Shown here: one piece after another, positions 48,838-61,700 of the stretch | How the letters are laid out: every line of letters starts with the position of its first letter | Position numbering within the stretch: position 1 is the first letter of the stretch | From: Coprinus comatus | Lineage: Eukaryota > Basidiomycota > Agaricomycetes > Agaricales > Agaricaceae | Direction of reading: 5' to 3' | Length of the DNA: 64,000 nt | NCBI GenBank assembly: GCA_034638255.1 | Contig: JAWPGT010000010.1 | Coordinates: 248,001-312,000, forward strand | Notes under the pieces: generated by a model | Seen by the model: the letters and a program-made list of their open reading frames with translations, nothing else | The model's database searches: none | What the model was told of the DNA's origin: nothing | Program-made: the position numbers and the translations under genes

Positions 48838-50470
48838 ATGACCTCAGGCTCAGGAACAGACCAATTCGTCATCGAACGCACAGCTTCAAGTCAACAAGAA
48901 TCAATCCATACGAAGTCTTCCTCAAACTCCTATCTTTCCTCGATCATGGAAGGACCTATATCTCCCTCTCAAACAGACCCTAGAAACAGCACGGACGAGG
49001 GAGAGGACAGAGGTAGATCTACAGACTTTGCATCCTCCGAACGACAGAAATCTTCCTCTCGTGCTACCCCTGAACCCGAATCCAGAAGCCAGTCTCGTGC
49101 TCGTTCTCAGTCTCCTTTCTTCTGCTTCCGAAGACTTCGTCGTGAGGCATCACCTACACCTCCCCCTTTACCATTGGTTAATTCAGAAATCAACAACCTC
49201 TCCGATCCTGAAGATTGCTCTTTTCATCCCCGTCACACTTTTCTAGATGATCGAGATTCTGGAGATGAGACAATTAGCGAGACTGATTATTCGGACGAAG
49301 ATAACGACGAAGCACACTATCGGGACCCAGCGACAGAACGTAATACGGAACAAAACGCAGCTTTCAATCCCGTACCCCCCACTGATAGCGAAGATCCACT
49401 TGAAGAGGGTGTCAATATCGTCGCTCCTCCTGGACCTTATTTTCCTCCTTCACTAAATGAACTTGTGACTCCCAAACGTAAAATACGTCGTCGTGAACCC
49501 GCTAAACATTACGAACCACTTCTAGTCCATACCTCCCACCCAAAATTCCAACGTGATAGGTGCACTATCACTGTTACCCAAGGAGATCCTGTGGCTAAAT
49601 TGGGAAAAGGGAGGAAAAGGACGTACGTGCTTGCGAGTGACCTGAGTAAAGAAAGTAAATATGCTGTTGAGTGGGGTATTGGTACTGTGTTAAGAGATGG
49701 AGACGAAATGTTGGTTGTAACTGTAGCTGAAGACGAGAGTAAAGGTGAGAAGATCACACTCCTTCTTTCAAATACTAAAACCTTATAGTTGATCCCGAGG
49801 ATCCAAGGCATTAGACAGTTCAGTCAAATTAAGTATTCAACAAGGGTTAGTAGTATCCTTTTTGAATTGCATTTTCCTGATATTGATTGTACGCTTCAGC
49901 GCCAAGGTCTCGCACGCACCCTTGTTCGCCAAGTAACTGCCCTACTTCAAAGAACCAATTTGAACGTAACTATATCTTGCCAGGCATGGCATAGCGAGAA
50001 CGCTCGTTACTTGCTTCTCGGTACAATGCATATTTTTCGAAAAGAAAAGATATACTCACAAGGGTTTTCATAGACATTGTGGATTATTGCTCACCGACGA
50101 TGCTCATTGTAGGATCGCGTGGTCTAGGACAATTGAAAGGGTAAGTGGGACTTTATATTCAGTTCCACAACCTGAACGATCCAGTATTACACTTTTACTT
50201 ACTTACTATTCAATCATACAGTATTCTACTAGGATCCACTTCTCATTACCTCATTCAGGTAAAGTGTTTATGAGCAAATTCGTTTTACCCTTCACCAACG
50301 CTAACTCTTTGTCCCATGTCTGTTTTAATATATAGGAATGTTCCGTCCCTGTAATGGTTGCTCGTCGTAGACTCAACCGTTCCCCCAAGAAATCAACACA
50401 TTTCGCTACTACACACCATGTTAAACTTTCCGAAGCGGGAATTGACAGGGTTGCAGATAAAGTAGTATAA
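48838..50470 (+). CDS. Universal stress protein (USP) domain protein with long disordered N-terminus
   Basis: The first exon (from 48838) encodes about 300 residues. A Ser/Glu/Arg-rich disordered region includes SRATPEPESRSQSRARSQSP, DSGDETISETDYSDEDNDEA and VAPPGPYFPPSLNELVTPKR. The USP domain begins GKGRKRTYVLASDLSKESKY and continues AVEWGIGTVLRDGDEMLVVT. Later exons give GLARTLVRQVTALLQRTNLN, VTISCQAWHSENARYLLL and, after further splicing, PTMLIVGSRGLGQLKG, LLGSTSHYLIQ, ECSVPVMVARRRLNRSPKKS. The GSRG-LG-x8-GSTSHY pattern is the nucleotide-binding signature of ATP-binding USPs. It ends AGIDRVADKVV with TAA at 50468-50470. Fungal proteins of this build are common; substrate and role are not known. 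Confidence 0.9.
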
Positions 50471-53400
50471 TACAACAAAGCTCAAACATATCGGATACCA
50501 ACTTGCGCAAAAAGCGAACAATTCAAATATATTTCTATATGTTTCTCCTCCCTTGATAGCTCGCCGTGTAAAACCCCAGTAAAGATTTAATTTTAGCATT
50601 TTACCCTAAAAAACAAAAACCATCGAGCTGGGTATGAGAATTTTCTCAGTTTCATTTGTCAACTTTCAGAAAACGTCAGTTCGCTTTACTAATATTCAAT
50701 ATTATATTCAATAGTGAACATTTGAACACACCAATGATCGATTCGAGATTTCGATTAGAATCCAAAAAAACGGTTGAAACAACACGCATCATTGGTGACC
50801 CATACTCGTGTGAAGCACACCAGTGATCAAAGGTACATAAATAACACAATATCATAATATCGAATACGAGTGGCAACAGTGACAAAAATTAAAGAAAAAT
50901 CAAAAACTATTGAGAGCCTAAACAAACCTTACAAAAACAGAGATGAAAAACAAAAAACACAGCAGAAGTTCGGAAAGAAATATAAGTTAGTATACTAATC
51001 TGTAGGCTTCTGTTATGCACCTAAAAGGGTCCATTTGAATTCCGTAAATTGGAATATGTATTGAATTGATGGCCAGTGGCCACGACTCTTTTTACTCCTT
51101 TTAGACTTTTTGAGATAAACCAAGAGCCACACCCTCCACACGCTGCATAATCATTAAATCATAAATCCTGAAACCAAGAATCAAAATCAACGCTCCGCTA
51201 TCTCTTAAACTTTGTAGCATGTAAATGTAGTAAGGTTTACCGGGACCGTTGTAAGTCCTACATATTAATGTCATTGCAGTCGAACCGTGCCAATTGGGCT
51301 GCTATAGGTCCATACATCATAACTGATCAATGATTACTGATAACAACTTCCATCTGAGTAGAAGATTATATTTATCAATTTAATTCCCATCGCCGTTTTC
51401 ATTACCGTAGCGCAGTTATGATGCATTATGCCTATAGGGCAGTAAAAATCACTTATCGGAGTAGAAGGTTGGAGAAGTTAGATAAGAAGTAATGCCAGGT
51501 GGTGGTGGGGTACCAGTTTTTCCACTCGTGTATAATGCATGGCATGGCCATGTCAAAGGGGAGTCTAAGTTAAAGTTACTGCTATCGATAAATTGAATGT
51601 AAGGTGTTAGTTCGTATTCCTAGACAGATAATAGATTCCAAGCGTAGCACGACGTCAATGTGGAGTTGAAGTAATTGCTTCATTGTAACCGGTAACCCTT
51701 CAAAGCTTCAAGCCCCAAGTTGGTCGGACTCCAATTCTGATTTGATTTCTGATTTCTGATTCTTCGATTCATTAATCATGAGCCACTATCATCCTATATA
51801 TAAAAAGTGGATCCAGAAAATAGTACATCATTGCCAATAGCTGTTTCGGTTCCGCCGAAATTATAAGTAAGATTTCTTTATCATCATTAGTATACAAGCT
51901 TCGAGAAATTTGTTAGTTCTATAACAGGTTTACTTTGGTGGTGTGTGGTGTTAAAATGACATCAAACGAGCGACAAGTCTCGGGAAGAGATCGGAACTTA
52001 CTCGGAAACAACTACTTACTACTCATGCTCCGAGAGCAAGGCGCCATTGAATATTAAGATTTAATGGATACCACTAGATACAGAAACGCCCAATCCAGCA
52101 CCAATATAACCTAGTATGTACACCATTACACTAAGTTGTTATTTCAAGACGTGCATCATCCTAACACCCCACAACGTTGTGAGTACTACTAACCAAAGTT
52201 GGAACACGGACCACTTCTTAAAAACTTGTAGTAGTGTACTAAATAACGCTAATGCACCAATAAATGATTTAGAAGAGAACTTTCCTTTTGGAACTAGGAA
52301 CACGAGTACCCCAACGTTTAACGTTTTAATGATTATGGAATTTTCAAAATGACCGGAGTCTTGCAATCATATACCAAGAATCCAAAATCCAATCCGACGA
52401 TAAAATTAAAAATGCACAATGTCAATCAATAATTATATCCAATCCACAGACTTTACGACCCTTGACAAATCCAAGACTAGCTTGAAACTTGACAAAAAAA
52501 AAAAAAAAAACTCGACTCAGCCTACCTATACATATATAAATATTGAACCCGAGTCGAGGTCAAATACTATCTGTCACAAATTCACAATGCAATGTAAAGT
52601 GACCTCTGTAATGTAAAAATGCCAATGGAGTGTATAGTTTTGCATATTTCCTCAAATAAAGTAGTGCAATCGATAGAGATAAATTAGACGAGCCTTACGA
52701 GATAAAGTTTTTTCAAAAATTGACCGAGAACAAGCCTTTCTAGGCCTTGAGTAATGCACAACTTTGTAACGAAATCTGCTGTTTTTTTTATAGCTGTATT
52801 CCCAATTTTTTTTGGATGTAATACAAGCTTTTGTAAGGCCAAAAAAAAATTGATTTCAATTAACCTACATATTTCCCATGTAATGTAGTAGTTATATTAT
52901 GAATAATGAGTGTGTGAGCCTAGGTATTGAGGCTGAATAATGGACATAGTAAGAGATTAAGAAGAGACCATCAAATTCCGTTGATATGTGTGATGGCATC
53001 AATATCCCCACCCCCATCGTGATATAGATGTCATTGCTACCCTGTCGGAGCTACAACAAACGGCTGTCACATTTTTACAACTTCTAGGATCTTTGGGCAA
53101 CTCTTTTTGTACCGGTAAGACAAGAAAAATAGGTCTACTCCTCTATTTTTTTTTTCATAGATAGATCGACAACTGATTTTCAAATTCACAAATTCGCAAC
53201 TATGTAAAACTTCGTTACTTATAAGTAAGTAACGATAAAAAAAAAAAACTAAAAAAAAAAAAACTAAAATGCAACAATGTAACGTAAATCATAGTACTAG
53301 CGAGAAAAAGAGTAGTAAAAATAGGTAGCATAAATGATTCAGAATCAATTATGCATGATGTGTAGTAATATAATCCTCGAATCAAAGAACTAGTAAAAAC

Positions 53401-53621
53401 GTAGAATTGTTGACGTACGTATGTACGTATGTATGTAGAGTGTGTACTAAAAAGAGATTCTGATAATGCGTCGTATCAAGAGATTTGGGTGCTCGAAAGA
53501 ACGAAAAGGGGGAAGAGAAAGAGAAAGACGAAGAGGAGGAGGAGGAGGAGGAGAAGTGTGTTTAATGCATAATGCTAGTATATACAAAAGAAAACCGAAA
53601 CCGAGACCGAAACATCACTTG

Positions 53622-53644
53622 AAAAAAAAAAAAAAAAAAAAAAA
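53622..53644 (+). repeat. A23 homopolymer
   Basis: Uninterrupted A run within the purine-rich tract; likely length-polymorphic. Confidence 0.9.
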
Positions 53645-53824
53645 GGAAAAAACAAAGGAAAAACGCAGGCTAAGGAAAACCTAGAATTTCGAGGTGGAAA
53701 CACGCGATAAGTGTGTTGATGTAAGGTGACAGTTTGAACAGGACGAAAAAAAAAGGACAAACGAGTAGAGTGGAACTTGGAAAAAAAAAAAAGAAGTAGA
53801 AGCTTGGAAGTTCAGAAGTTAAGG

Positions 53825-53863
<39 letters not shown>

Positions 53864-53865
53864 AA
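53825..53865 (+). repeat. (GAAA)n tetranucleotide microsatellite
   Basis: About ten GAAA units in an all-purine stretch. Confidence 0.9.
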
Positions 53866-54347
53866 ATCGGAACTCGGAAGAAAGAAACTAAAAAAAGGAG
53901 GATAGAATACTTTGGATTACGGATTACGAATTACTAAAACGTATACAACCCCCAAAACACTAACCGCCACCACCACCAACAAATCTTTTGAGAAAAAGAA
54001 AAAAAGAAAACAACGTCCCTTATTGCACAATGAGGAGGAAAAAAAAAAGAAGAAACACGCCACCACCACACCACCATGTAATGTCAAAGTGAGGAACATA
54101 ACGTGAAAGTGAAGAAAGAAGAGGAAAAGAGTAGGGAGGAGAGGAGATGGATAACTGAAACCTGAGAACATGTTCAATATTCCATGTCCGAAAAAAAAAA
54201 ATTCGAGTCGTTGAGAGAGAATCGTAGGGTTGCGATACGACAGAAAAACGACAAAAAAAAAACAAGGAATGAGAATGTTTCTTCAGAGTTCAACTAATCC
54301 TTAATCCAATCGATGAACCCCTCCAAATTGAAAAAAGAGGGGACCTC

Positions 54348-57300
54348 TCACTTCCTACCACCTCTCCTCCCATTCCCATGGCCACCAGGACTTTCGGCAC
54401 TCAAAGGAGTCAACGGTTCTCTACCAAATCCACCACCGCCTCCATTTCCACCACCATTAACATTTCCATTATGTCCACCACCACCTTGACCTTCCCGTTC
54501 GCGTTCATACTCAGATACCTCCCCATTCTGTTGATTATGATTATGATTATGATTTTGTTGCATAAGTCGATCCATATACGATAAAGGTGGTAACTGCATC
54601 CCTTGACCTTGACCTTGACTCTGGCTTTGACTCTGGCTTTGACCTTGACCTTGACCTTGTGTTATACCAATAACATCATTCAAACCCCTTCCATTTTCTG
54701 AATTTGCTGAATTCGGAGCAACAGATAATGGTGTTAAAGGCCCTTGTCCTTGTCCTTGTCCTTGTCCTTGACTTTGTGGGTTGACAATAATAGAACTGAC
54801 ACCACCATCATTTCCATAACTCACTCCAGGACTAGTAACAACATTCCCAACTTGAGATAAAGGTGAAGGTCCATTATTACTAGGTTCTTGAATTCTTGAA
54901 TTATTGAAATTTGAATTCGAACCATAACCATACCCATACGAAACCGAATTAGGATTCGAATTTGAATAAATTGGATAAGAAGGGGAAGAAGAAGAAGGTG
55001 GAGGTTGTTGTTGTTGTTGTTGTTGCAGAGGAGATGATAATGCATTATGGTTAAGAGTTGCAGCAACAATATTAGCTGTGGTAGAGGTAGAGGTAGGTGT
55101 AGTGTAGTAGTAGTTCCAGTAGGAGTGGTAGAACTAGGAATAGGAGGAGGAAGAATATTCAAAGGTGGAATCGTTATTTGTCTTTCTTGTATATGTTGCT
55201 GTTGTTGTTGAGGATTATAATGTATAAACCCAATTTCTTGATTATGATTATCGGTAGAATCACCACCAGTTAAAGGTAACGGTAACGATAGTGTTGGCGA
55301 AGGTGAATTCATTAATCCTCCGACTCTGACTCCTCCACTACCTCCGCCACCTCCACCACCACCACCTCGAACATTCCCTAATCCTGATCCTCTAACACTT
55401 CGATTTCCTCTTCTTCCACCACCCCTCGACACACCACCACCAGAACCAGTCGTCATCATAGCATACCCATAACCATTTTCACTCCCACCACTTCCACTTG
55501 CACCACCAGGACTTGCATCACCACCTCCTTGAGATCCAAAACTTCTTAATAGAGAGTTCGTATATCCAGGTGATCCGCTTGAAAGTGGTGGCGGTAATGG
55601 TAATGGTAACGGTAGTTGTAAGTGTGTTGGTGGTGCTAAAGTCAATCCACTTCCATTAATTCCTGAACCTAAACCTGAACCCGAACCGTTCAATGAACTT
55701 GGTCCAGGACCATAACCAAACCCGGAACTAGGACCCGAACCAGAACCAGAACCAGAAGGACCAGGTATAGGATTAGATGAATTCCTATTCCTAGTAGTTT
55801 TTTTTCTTCTTTTTCCTTGGCTCGTCGTAGTAGTAGTAGTACGTTGACCTTGAGTTTCTTCATCACAGCCAGTAGTAGTACTAGTACCAGAACCACGATA
55901 TTGATGTTCACCTGTACTCTTTCTTTTTCTTCCTCCAGTTTCTGATCCACTACAAGGCAAAACATCCTTTTTAACTCTTGATCTCGCATATCTTAATCCA
56001 CATCTAAGAAACGTAGACGTATCATCAATCATCCAAGTTTATTTTTTAAAGAAGATAAACTCACGCATTACACAACTCCTTCTTCCCAGATGGTCCCTTT
56101 CTCCATTCCGGACTAGTAGCAACACCACAGCTTGAACATTTCAATATACCAAGTGGTCTATTGTTATTCATTCTCCCACTCGTAATCCTACCAGTCCCAG
56201 TCCCAGTCCCAGTCCCAGTCCCAGTTCCTTGATTACTTGGACCAGCAACCGGACCAGGCCCAGAAGCAGAATTCTTCAGATACTGAGTATGAGCTTGACC
56301 TCTATTAGAAGTGGGACTGATTCTTCTCTTTGGTGGTGGTACTATATCAGGAGATAATAAAGGAATCACGTTTTGGTTTTGCTGATTTTGACGAGGACTG
56401 TAAGAATTTGGATATACATTCGATGAAGAAGGGGGAGGAGGGGGAGGAGGTAAAAGAGGAGGAGGAGAAGTAGGCCGATATGAATCATAAGATGTAGATG
56501 TAGATGTCCAAGGGGCTGGAATGGGGGCTGGGTTATATGCACGTTGTTGTGATGGAATTGTAGGACTTGGAGTCTGTGCATTGGGATTCCATGATGGTTG
56601 AGAATATGGTTGAGAAGTATGAGACCAACGAGGAGAATACGACGGAGGCAGGGTTGTAGGAGGTTGTTGTTGTTGCTGCTGCTGCTGTTGTTGTTGTTGA
56701 TTAAGGTAAGGATTGCTATAAGGTGGGTTCAGGGGAGGATAAGAAGGCGAATGGTCGTAATAGGAATTGGGATAGTTGCTGTTGTAGGAAGGCATGTTGG
56801 TGAAAGTGGAAGAAGGATTGCGGGGGGAGGGCTGGACCTTATGGCAAGCAAAGATGACAGAACCTAACATTTTGTAAGACGTTGAGGGATGTAACAGGGG
56901 AGCGAAGAGGGGGAGAGGTTACCATGCGGTATGAAGATGCTTTCGACTTCACCTATCGAGGGAGACATGAGTTGTGTGGCGCGGTATCTGCGTGTGCAGC
57001 TCGTTTTCGCATCGTTTCCCTTGTGCAAACCGGAGCCCAAAGCAGCATTTTCGACGAGTTTGGCAAAGTCCCTTCCGGTGGGACCAGAGCCCTGATCCGG
57101 GGGCCATGAGAGGAGAAGTGGGCGAGTGGGCTGGTTTGCAAGGATTTGGAATATTCTGTGGTGAGATTGGGAAAGGGGTTGTGGAATACACATAAGAAGA
57201 CGGCGGAAGAGGAGGTGAATCTGGTCCGGGGGCATGAGGGGGGTGCCACACCAGTTTGACCAGGAAGACTTTGTTTGTTCATCGTTGTCGCTCCGGGGGT

Positions 57301-57809
57301 CGAGGTCCACGGTGGCGTGAATGAAACAGAGGACGAGACCATCTGCGGCCCAGTTTATGACGATGTCGACGGCCATATAGCTGTCATCGACTGCGACCTT
57401 ATCTGCGTCGTGCCATGGGGAAAGGATGCCGGTGTAGCCGAGTTGACGCCTGACTCTTGAGAGACGGGAGAAGCGAACACTGGGAGAAGATGAGAGAGAG
57501 AGAGGAGGAAGAGAGAGAAAAGACTTGCCGAGTGACAGAACCATGGAGAGTACGCGAATCCAGGACACTTCTGAGGTCAGTCTGAGCAGAGGCCTGTTCG
57601 TCTGGATGGACAAAGGCGAGAAGAGACTTTCCGAGGATGTTGTTTGCCTGGTGTTCGAGATGGGCAGAGAGGACGGGGTCAGTGTAGATGAAGTGGAGGG
57701 AAGGGTCGAGCAGAGCCCAATCTGCAGCATTGTCAGTGATCGGCCAGTGATCGGGTAGAGAACACGTACAACAGCGAGTGTGGCCCAGTCTCGGTAGGTA
57801 GCTCGACAT
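54348..57809 (-). CDS. PAS-domain GATA zinc-finger transcription factor (white-collar-2-like architecture)
   Basis: The start at 57809 reads MSSYLPRLGHTRC (an ATG at 57818 is also in frame). A PAS domain follows: WALLDPSLHFIYTDPVLSAH, NNILGKSLLAFVHPDEQASA, then after an intron RQLGYTGILSPWHDADK and VINWAADGLVLCFIHATVDL. A linker with CTRRYRATQLMSPSIGEVES leads to a Pro/Tyr/Gln-rich region containing a poly-Gln run (about 56650-56700) and a (Gly-Thr)n run encoded near 56190-56226. The type IV zinc finger is split by an intron: CSSCGVATSPEWRKGPSGKK, ELCNA then CGLRYARSRVKK. The long C-terminal tail is Gly/Ser/Gln-rich with GQGQGQSQSQSQSQGQGQG repeats and ends NGRRGGRK. An intron of about 59 bp near 55135-55077 restores the frame in the tail. 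PAS plus GATA suggests a WC-2-like light-signalling role, but orthology is unproven. Confidence 0.82.
54600..54660 (-). repeat. Gln-Gly/Gln-Ser dipeptide-coding hexanucleotide repeat
   Basis: Units of CCTTGA / CTCTGG / CTTTGA on the plus strand encode alternating GQ and SQ dipeptides in the GATA factor's tail. A second GQ run lies at 54742-54772. Confidence 0.85.
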
Positions 57810-57875
57810 GCTGTACACAAAAACAACAGATCACTCTATACTTATCCCAACTCTGTTTGCATCAGCTTGCTCATT
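57810..57875. promoter_or_regulatory. Very short divergent promoter: GATA factor and ankyrin gene
   Basis: Only 66 bp separate the two start codons (57809 minus, 57876 plus), the tightest head-to-head pair in the window. Confidence 0.5.
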
Positions 57876-58646
57876 ATGAAAAACATCTGGCTAGCAGCTG
57901 CAGACGGCGACCTCCTCACCCTCACTGCACACATCCATCAAGGTCTCTCTCCCAATGTCTACGACGACAACTCCTACACACCCATGTATGTATTTTAACC
58001 CCCCCCCAAACTCACATCCCTGACTTTCTCCCAGGCATGCTGCTGCTTCCTATGCTCATCTTCACATTCTCGACTTTCTCATCGCACACGGTACGTCTCT
58101 CTCATATGGCCCCTTGCTCTGCTCACAGACACACCAGGTGGAGATGTCAACATCGCAGACGACGACGGAGACACCCCGCTCTACACCGTAGAAGACATTC
58201 CCACCGCACGCTATCTTCTCGACCACGGCGCAAATCTCACTCACTCTAATGCACAGGGCATCTCAGTCTGTATTATTTTTACTCTATCCCCATTCTCTCC
58301 AACAAATCTAATCCCTGCGCAGCCCATCGACCACCTTCGCGAGGACTTTCCTAATGTGGCCAATTACCTTCAATCCTTTGTTGCCCCTGCAAACCCCACC
58401 CCCGCAGTAGCACCAGCCTCGCCCTCCCAGCACGCACAGAATACCGTCTCAGAGTCTCTGACCGATACCCTCATGCAGCGTGTTCAACGACTGGCAGATG
58501 ATGGTTCAGAGATGGATGAGGACCAATTACGTCAAATAGTGACTAGCACGGTTCTTCAGGGAATGGCTCAGGGTATTCAACTACATCATAACTCTAACGA
58601 TCTCCCACAGAACAACAACGCTGAGAAAAAAAGCCGTATCGACTGA
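57876..58646 (+). CDS. Small ankyrin-repeat protein (YAR1-like)
   Basis: The ATG at 57876 gives MKNIWLAAADGDLLTLTAHI, the first ankyrin helix pair. Short introns (donors near 57986, 58090 and 58265) separate further repeats: QGLSPNVYDDNSYTPMHAAA, SYAHLHILDFLIAHG, GDVNIADDDGDTPLYTVEDI and PTARYLLDHGANLTHSNAQG. The 3' exon encodes LREDFPNVANYLQSFVAPAN and a tail with SLTDTLMQRVQRLADDGSEM ending KKSRID. Three to four ankyrin repeats plus an acidic helical tail match the fungal YAR1 / SPBP16F5.05c type, which in yeast chaperones ribosomal protein uS3; that function is inferred here. Confidence 0.87.
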
Positions 58647-58731
58647 TCGAGATCATATCTAAATGAGTTTGCCGGTGTTTACTTAGAATTACAATCAATT
58701 CATCAACCTTTTCTTTCCCATCCCCCACACC

Positions 58732-61700
58732 ATGCAGTCTACCCTCGCTACCTTTCTCACCTTGGACGACATTGCCAAGGCTAAGAAACTATCAGTACAA
58801 AAAGAAACTCCAATTCTCACTCTAATTCACGATGCAAAGGAAAAAGGCTATGATATGGTCTGTTTGCCTCTCACCACTCAAAAGTGGAAAACGCGTTGGG
58901 AAGACATGTGTCTTCTCAATGATGAAGAATCTCAAGAAGAAAAGAAAAAGGCAAGAGCAGAAGCAGCTGAGAAATGGCGTCAAAGACCTGGCTTTCTGAT
59001 TGATGAAGTTACAATTACAAGATTGGATGAAGCAGAGGGTATTGCTGTTATGATATCTGATTGGCTTCAATTGGATGCTGAAGATATTTGGGTTCGTCAT
59101 GATGCTGAAATCGTATGTCTCTCTATTTCTCCCTTTTTCTCGATTAGGTGACAAAGAGATGTTATGTTTTAGGCACTTCGACAAGAATTGGCTTACGCTT
59201 CATACCTTAACATTCATACTGTTATACTCCCAGCACCAAAAAACAGAAATCAAGTAGCTTCATATGCAAGAATCGTTAACAATTGTCTTCAAAATACTCC
59301 ATACATGTGTCTTTCAGTTCGAATACCGATTTACAATCCTACCATTTTACAATCTCAAGTCACTACTCCTGGATCACCTCTTTTACTTTCATCAGTGGAT
59401 ACAACTTCGACTTCGACTTCGACATCGGCTTCGGTACCACCTGCTTTGGTTATTTCACCCGATTCAGTAGATGGAACGATAACTGGAATTTCATCAGAAA
59501 GTGAAATGAATGCTACTTGGGAAATTTGGGATGTTATTAGGTCGATGTGTGATTATGATATTCGATTAACGCTCAGTCAGTTTTCCTATTTTTTTTTCTT
59601 TCAATTTTACACTCCCCCTTAACACCGAATATAATTTTTTATGTTTTTATTTTATTTTATTTTTAGCATTGGATTTGACACCACCTTTACCAACTAAATT
59701 GGGTGTATTGAGTAAATGGGCAGCAGAATCGGTTAGGTATATTTATTTACCTGCTTCAACTTTTATTGCGAATTCGAAAGGATATCCGGTACTTCCTAAA
59801 CCTACGCAGAATTTTATTAGGGATAATATGATTGTACGTTTCTTTTCTATCTCTCTCTCTCTCATACCAATATATCAATATATTAATGCTTATGATTTAT
59901 ATATTGTTAGCATTCACCAACGATAATATTATCAGAAGTAACATCGAAAAAACATTCAAAAGGAGGAGAGATGACTTATTCACAATATGTCAAGTTTTTG
60001 GAAAAAACGAGTCAGGCGGTTAGGTTGGCTTGTACGAAGGGTACTGTTGAGAATTTTGCTCAAGGGTATCAAGATTATTTGCAAGCTCCTTTACAGGTGT
60101 GATTTCTTTCATTTGTTTTTTGAGTAAGAGAGAAAGGATTTTTTGTAATGAAATATTTTTTTTTCCGTTTTGGCGTGTGTAGCCTTTGATGGATAATTTA
60201 CAAAGTGTTACGTATCAGACTTTTGAACAAGATCCGGTCAAGTATGAACGGTATGAAGAGGTGTGTATTTTTTGTTTGTTTTGTTTACATATTGAAGTTC
60301 TTACTCATTGATTTTTGTTTGTGTAGGCGATATTTAGAGCTTTAATAGATCAACCGAAAGAAAATGATCGTATGTGAGTTTTCCTTTTCTTTCTTTGTTC
60401 TTCCTCTTCCTCTTCACGTTCCTCCTCCATCGCGCTAAAATAAATTATTATTAGAGTTTGTTGTGTAGCAGGAGCAGGAAGAGGACCTTTGGTTTCACGT
60501 TGTTTGAATGCTATTAAGAGATCTAGAAGGAACGCTATGGTTTATGCTGTTGAAAAAAATCAAAATGCATATGTTACGTGAGTTTTCTCCTTTTTTTCCC
60601 CCCCTCATCTTATCCTTATCCTCATCCTTATCTTTTCATTCAACCAACTAACTTTTTTCACCATAGATTACAACAAAGAAAAGCTAAAGAATGGGGAACA
60701 AAAGTGATACTTCTGTTTGGAGATATGAGAACTTTGGAAATTCCAGAATTGGAATTGGGATTGGTAGATATTTTGATTTCGGAATTGTTAGGTTCTTTTG
60801 GTGATAATGAGTTGAGTCCGGAATGTTTGGATGGAGCTCAAAGGTTTTTAAAAGGTATTTCTCTTTCCATCTTCTTCCCATACTTTCTGACTTTCTAATT
60901 TTACCACTTCTTTTTTATTTATTTATTTATTTATTTATTACAGAAACGGGAATTTCAATACCTTCATCGTATACAGCACATCTAGCACCTTTATCTTCTT
61001 CGAAATTATATAATGAAGCTAGATCAAGTTCGAATTCGAGTAGAGAGAAATCGATGGAAACACCTTATGTTGTGATGTTTCAGGCTGTTGATATTTTGAG
61101 TGGGAATAGGGAAGGTGGAAATCAAAATCAAAATCAAAATGGAGAAGGAAATGGAAATGGAGAAGGAGAAGGAGAAGGAGGGTGTGGTTCGATGATTCAG
61201 GAATGTTGGGAATTTGAACATCCTAGGAGGGATGTTATTTTGGATGATAGAGGTATGTTTTCTCTTCTTTTTTTTCGATTATTGTTTTTGAAATGTTTAA
61301 GGTGTACCTTTGACAAATAGTCATAATGTTAGATCTGCTACGTTAAGGTTTTGGATTCCTCATGCTGGGATTTTACAGTACGTTTTTTTTTCCCTTTTGT
61401 TTTCTTTACTTTCGCTTCGCTCTTTTTTGATAGTTTTTTTTTTGGTGTTGATTTATCGTTGATTGATGGGTTGGTTGATATAGCGGATTGGCGGGTTATT
61501 TCGAAGCGGTGTGTTTTTTCTCTCTATTATATCTACCTAACGTTTTGAAAAAAAAGGATTTTACTGATTGGAAAATCAAATCAAAATACCCCGTTCTTTA
61601 TGAAAAATAGGTGCTTTATGGGAATGTTGGATTGAGTATTCATCCTCATAGGAAAGAATCTATTTCGAAAGATATGTTAAGTTGGTTTCCTTTGTTTTTC

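Larger units (their letters stand above)
50471..54347. other. 3.9-kb intergenic stretch, low-complexity and purine-rich at its right end
   Basis: No gene recognised. The left part is AT-rich with A/T runs (52494-52510, 53237-53265). From about 53460 to 54350 the plus strand is strongly purine-rich with A tracts and GAAA/GGA repeats, generating long but meaningless open frames on both strands. Confidence 0.5.

Noticed and set aside
54821..55140. Apparent frameshift in the C-terminal tail of the GATA factor, where the Thr-rich frame turns into LHLPLPLPQLILLLQ and stops at 54821.
   Set aside because: A 59-bp GT-AG intron (donor GTTCTACC, acceptor CCACAG) joins PIP to TNIVAATLNHNALSS and restores a long sensible frame to 54348, so no mutation is needed.
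56061..57826. Long open frames on the plus strand opposite the GATA gene (for example 57275-57460 and 57525-57758).
   Set aside because: They are antisense shadows of the GC-rich coding exons of the PAS-GATA factor.
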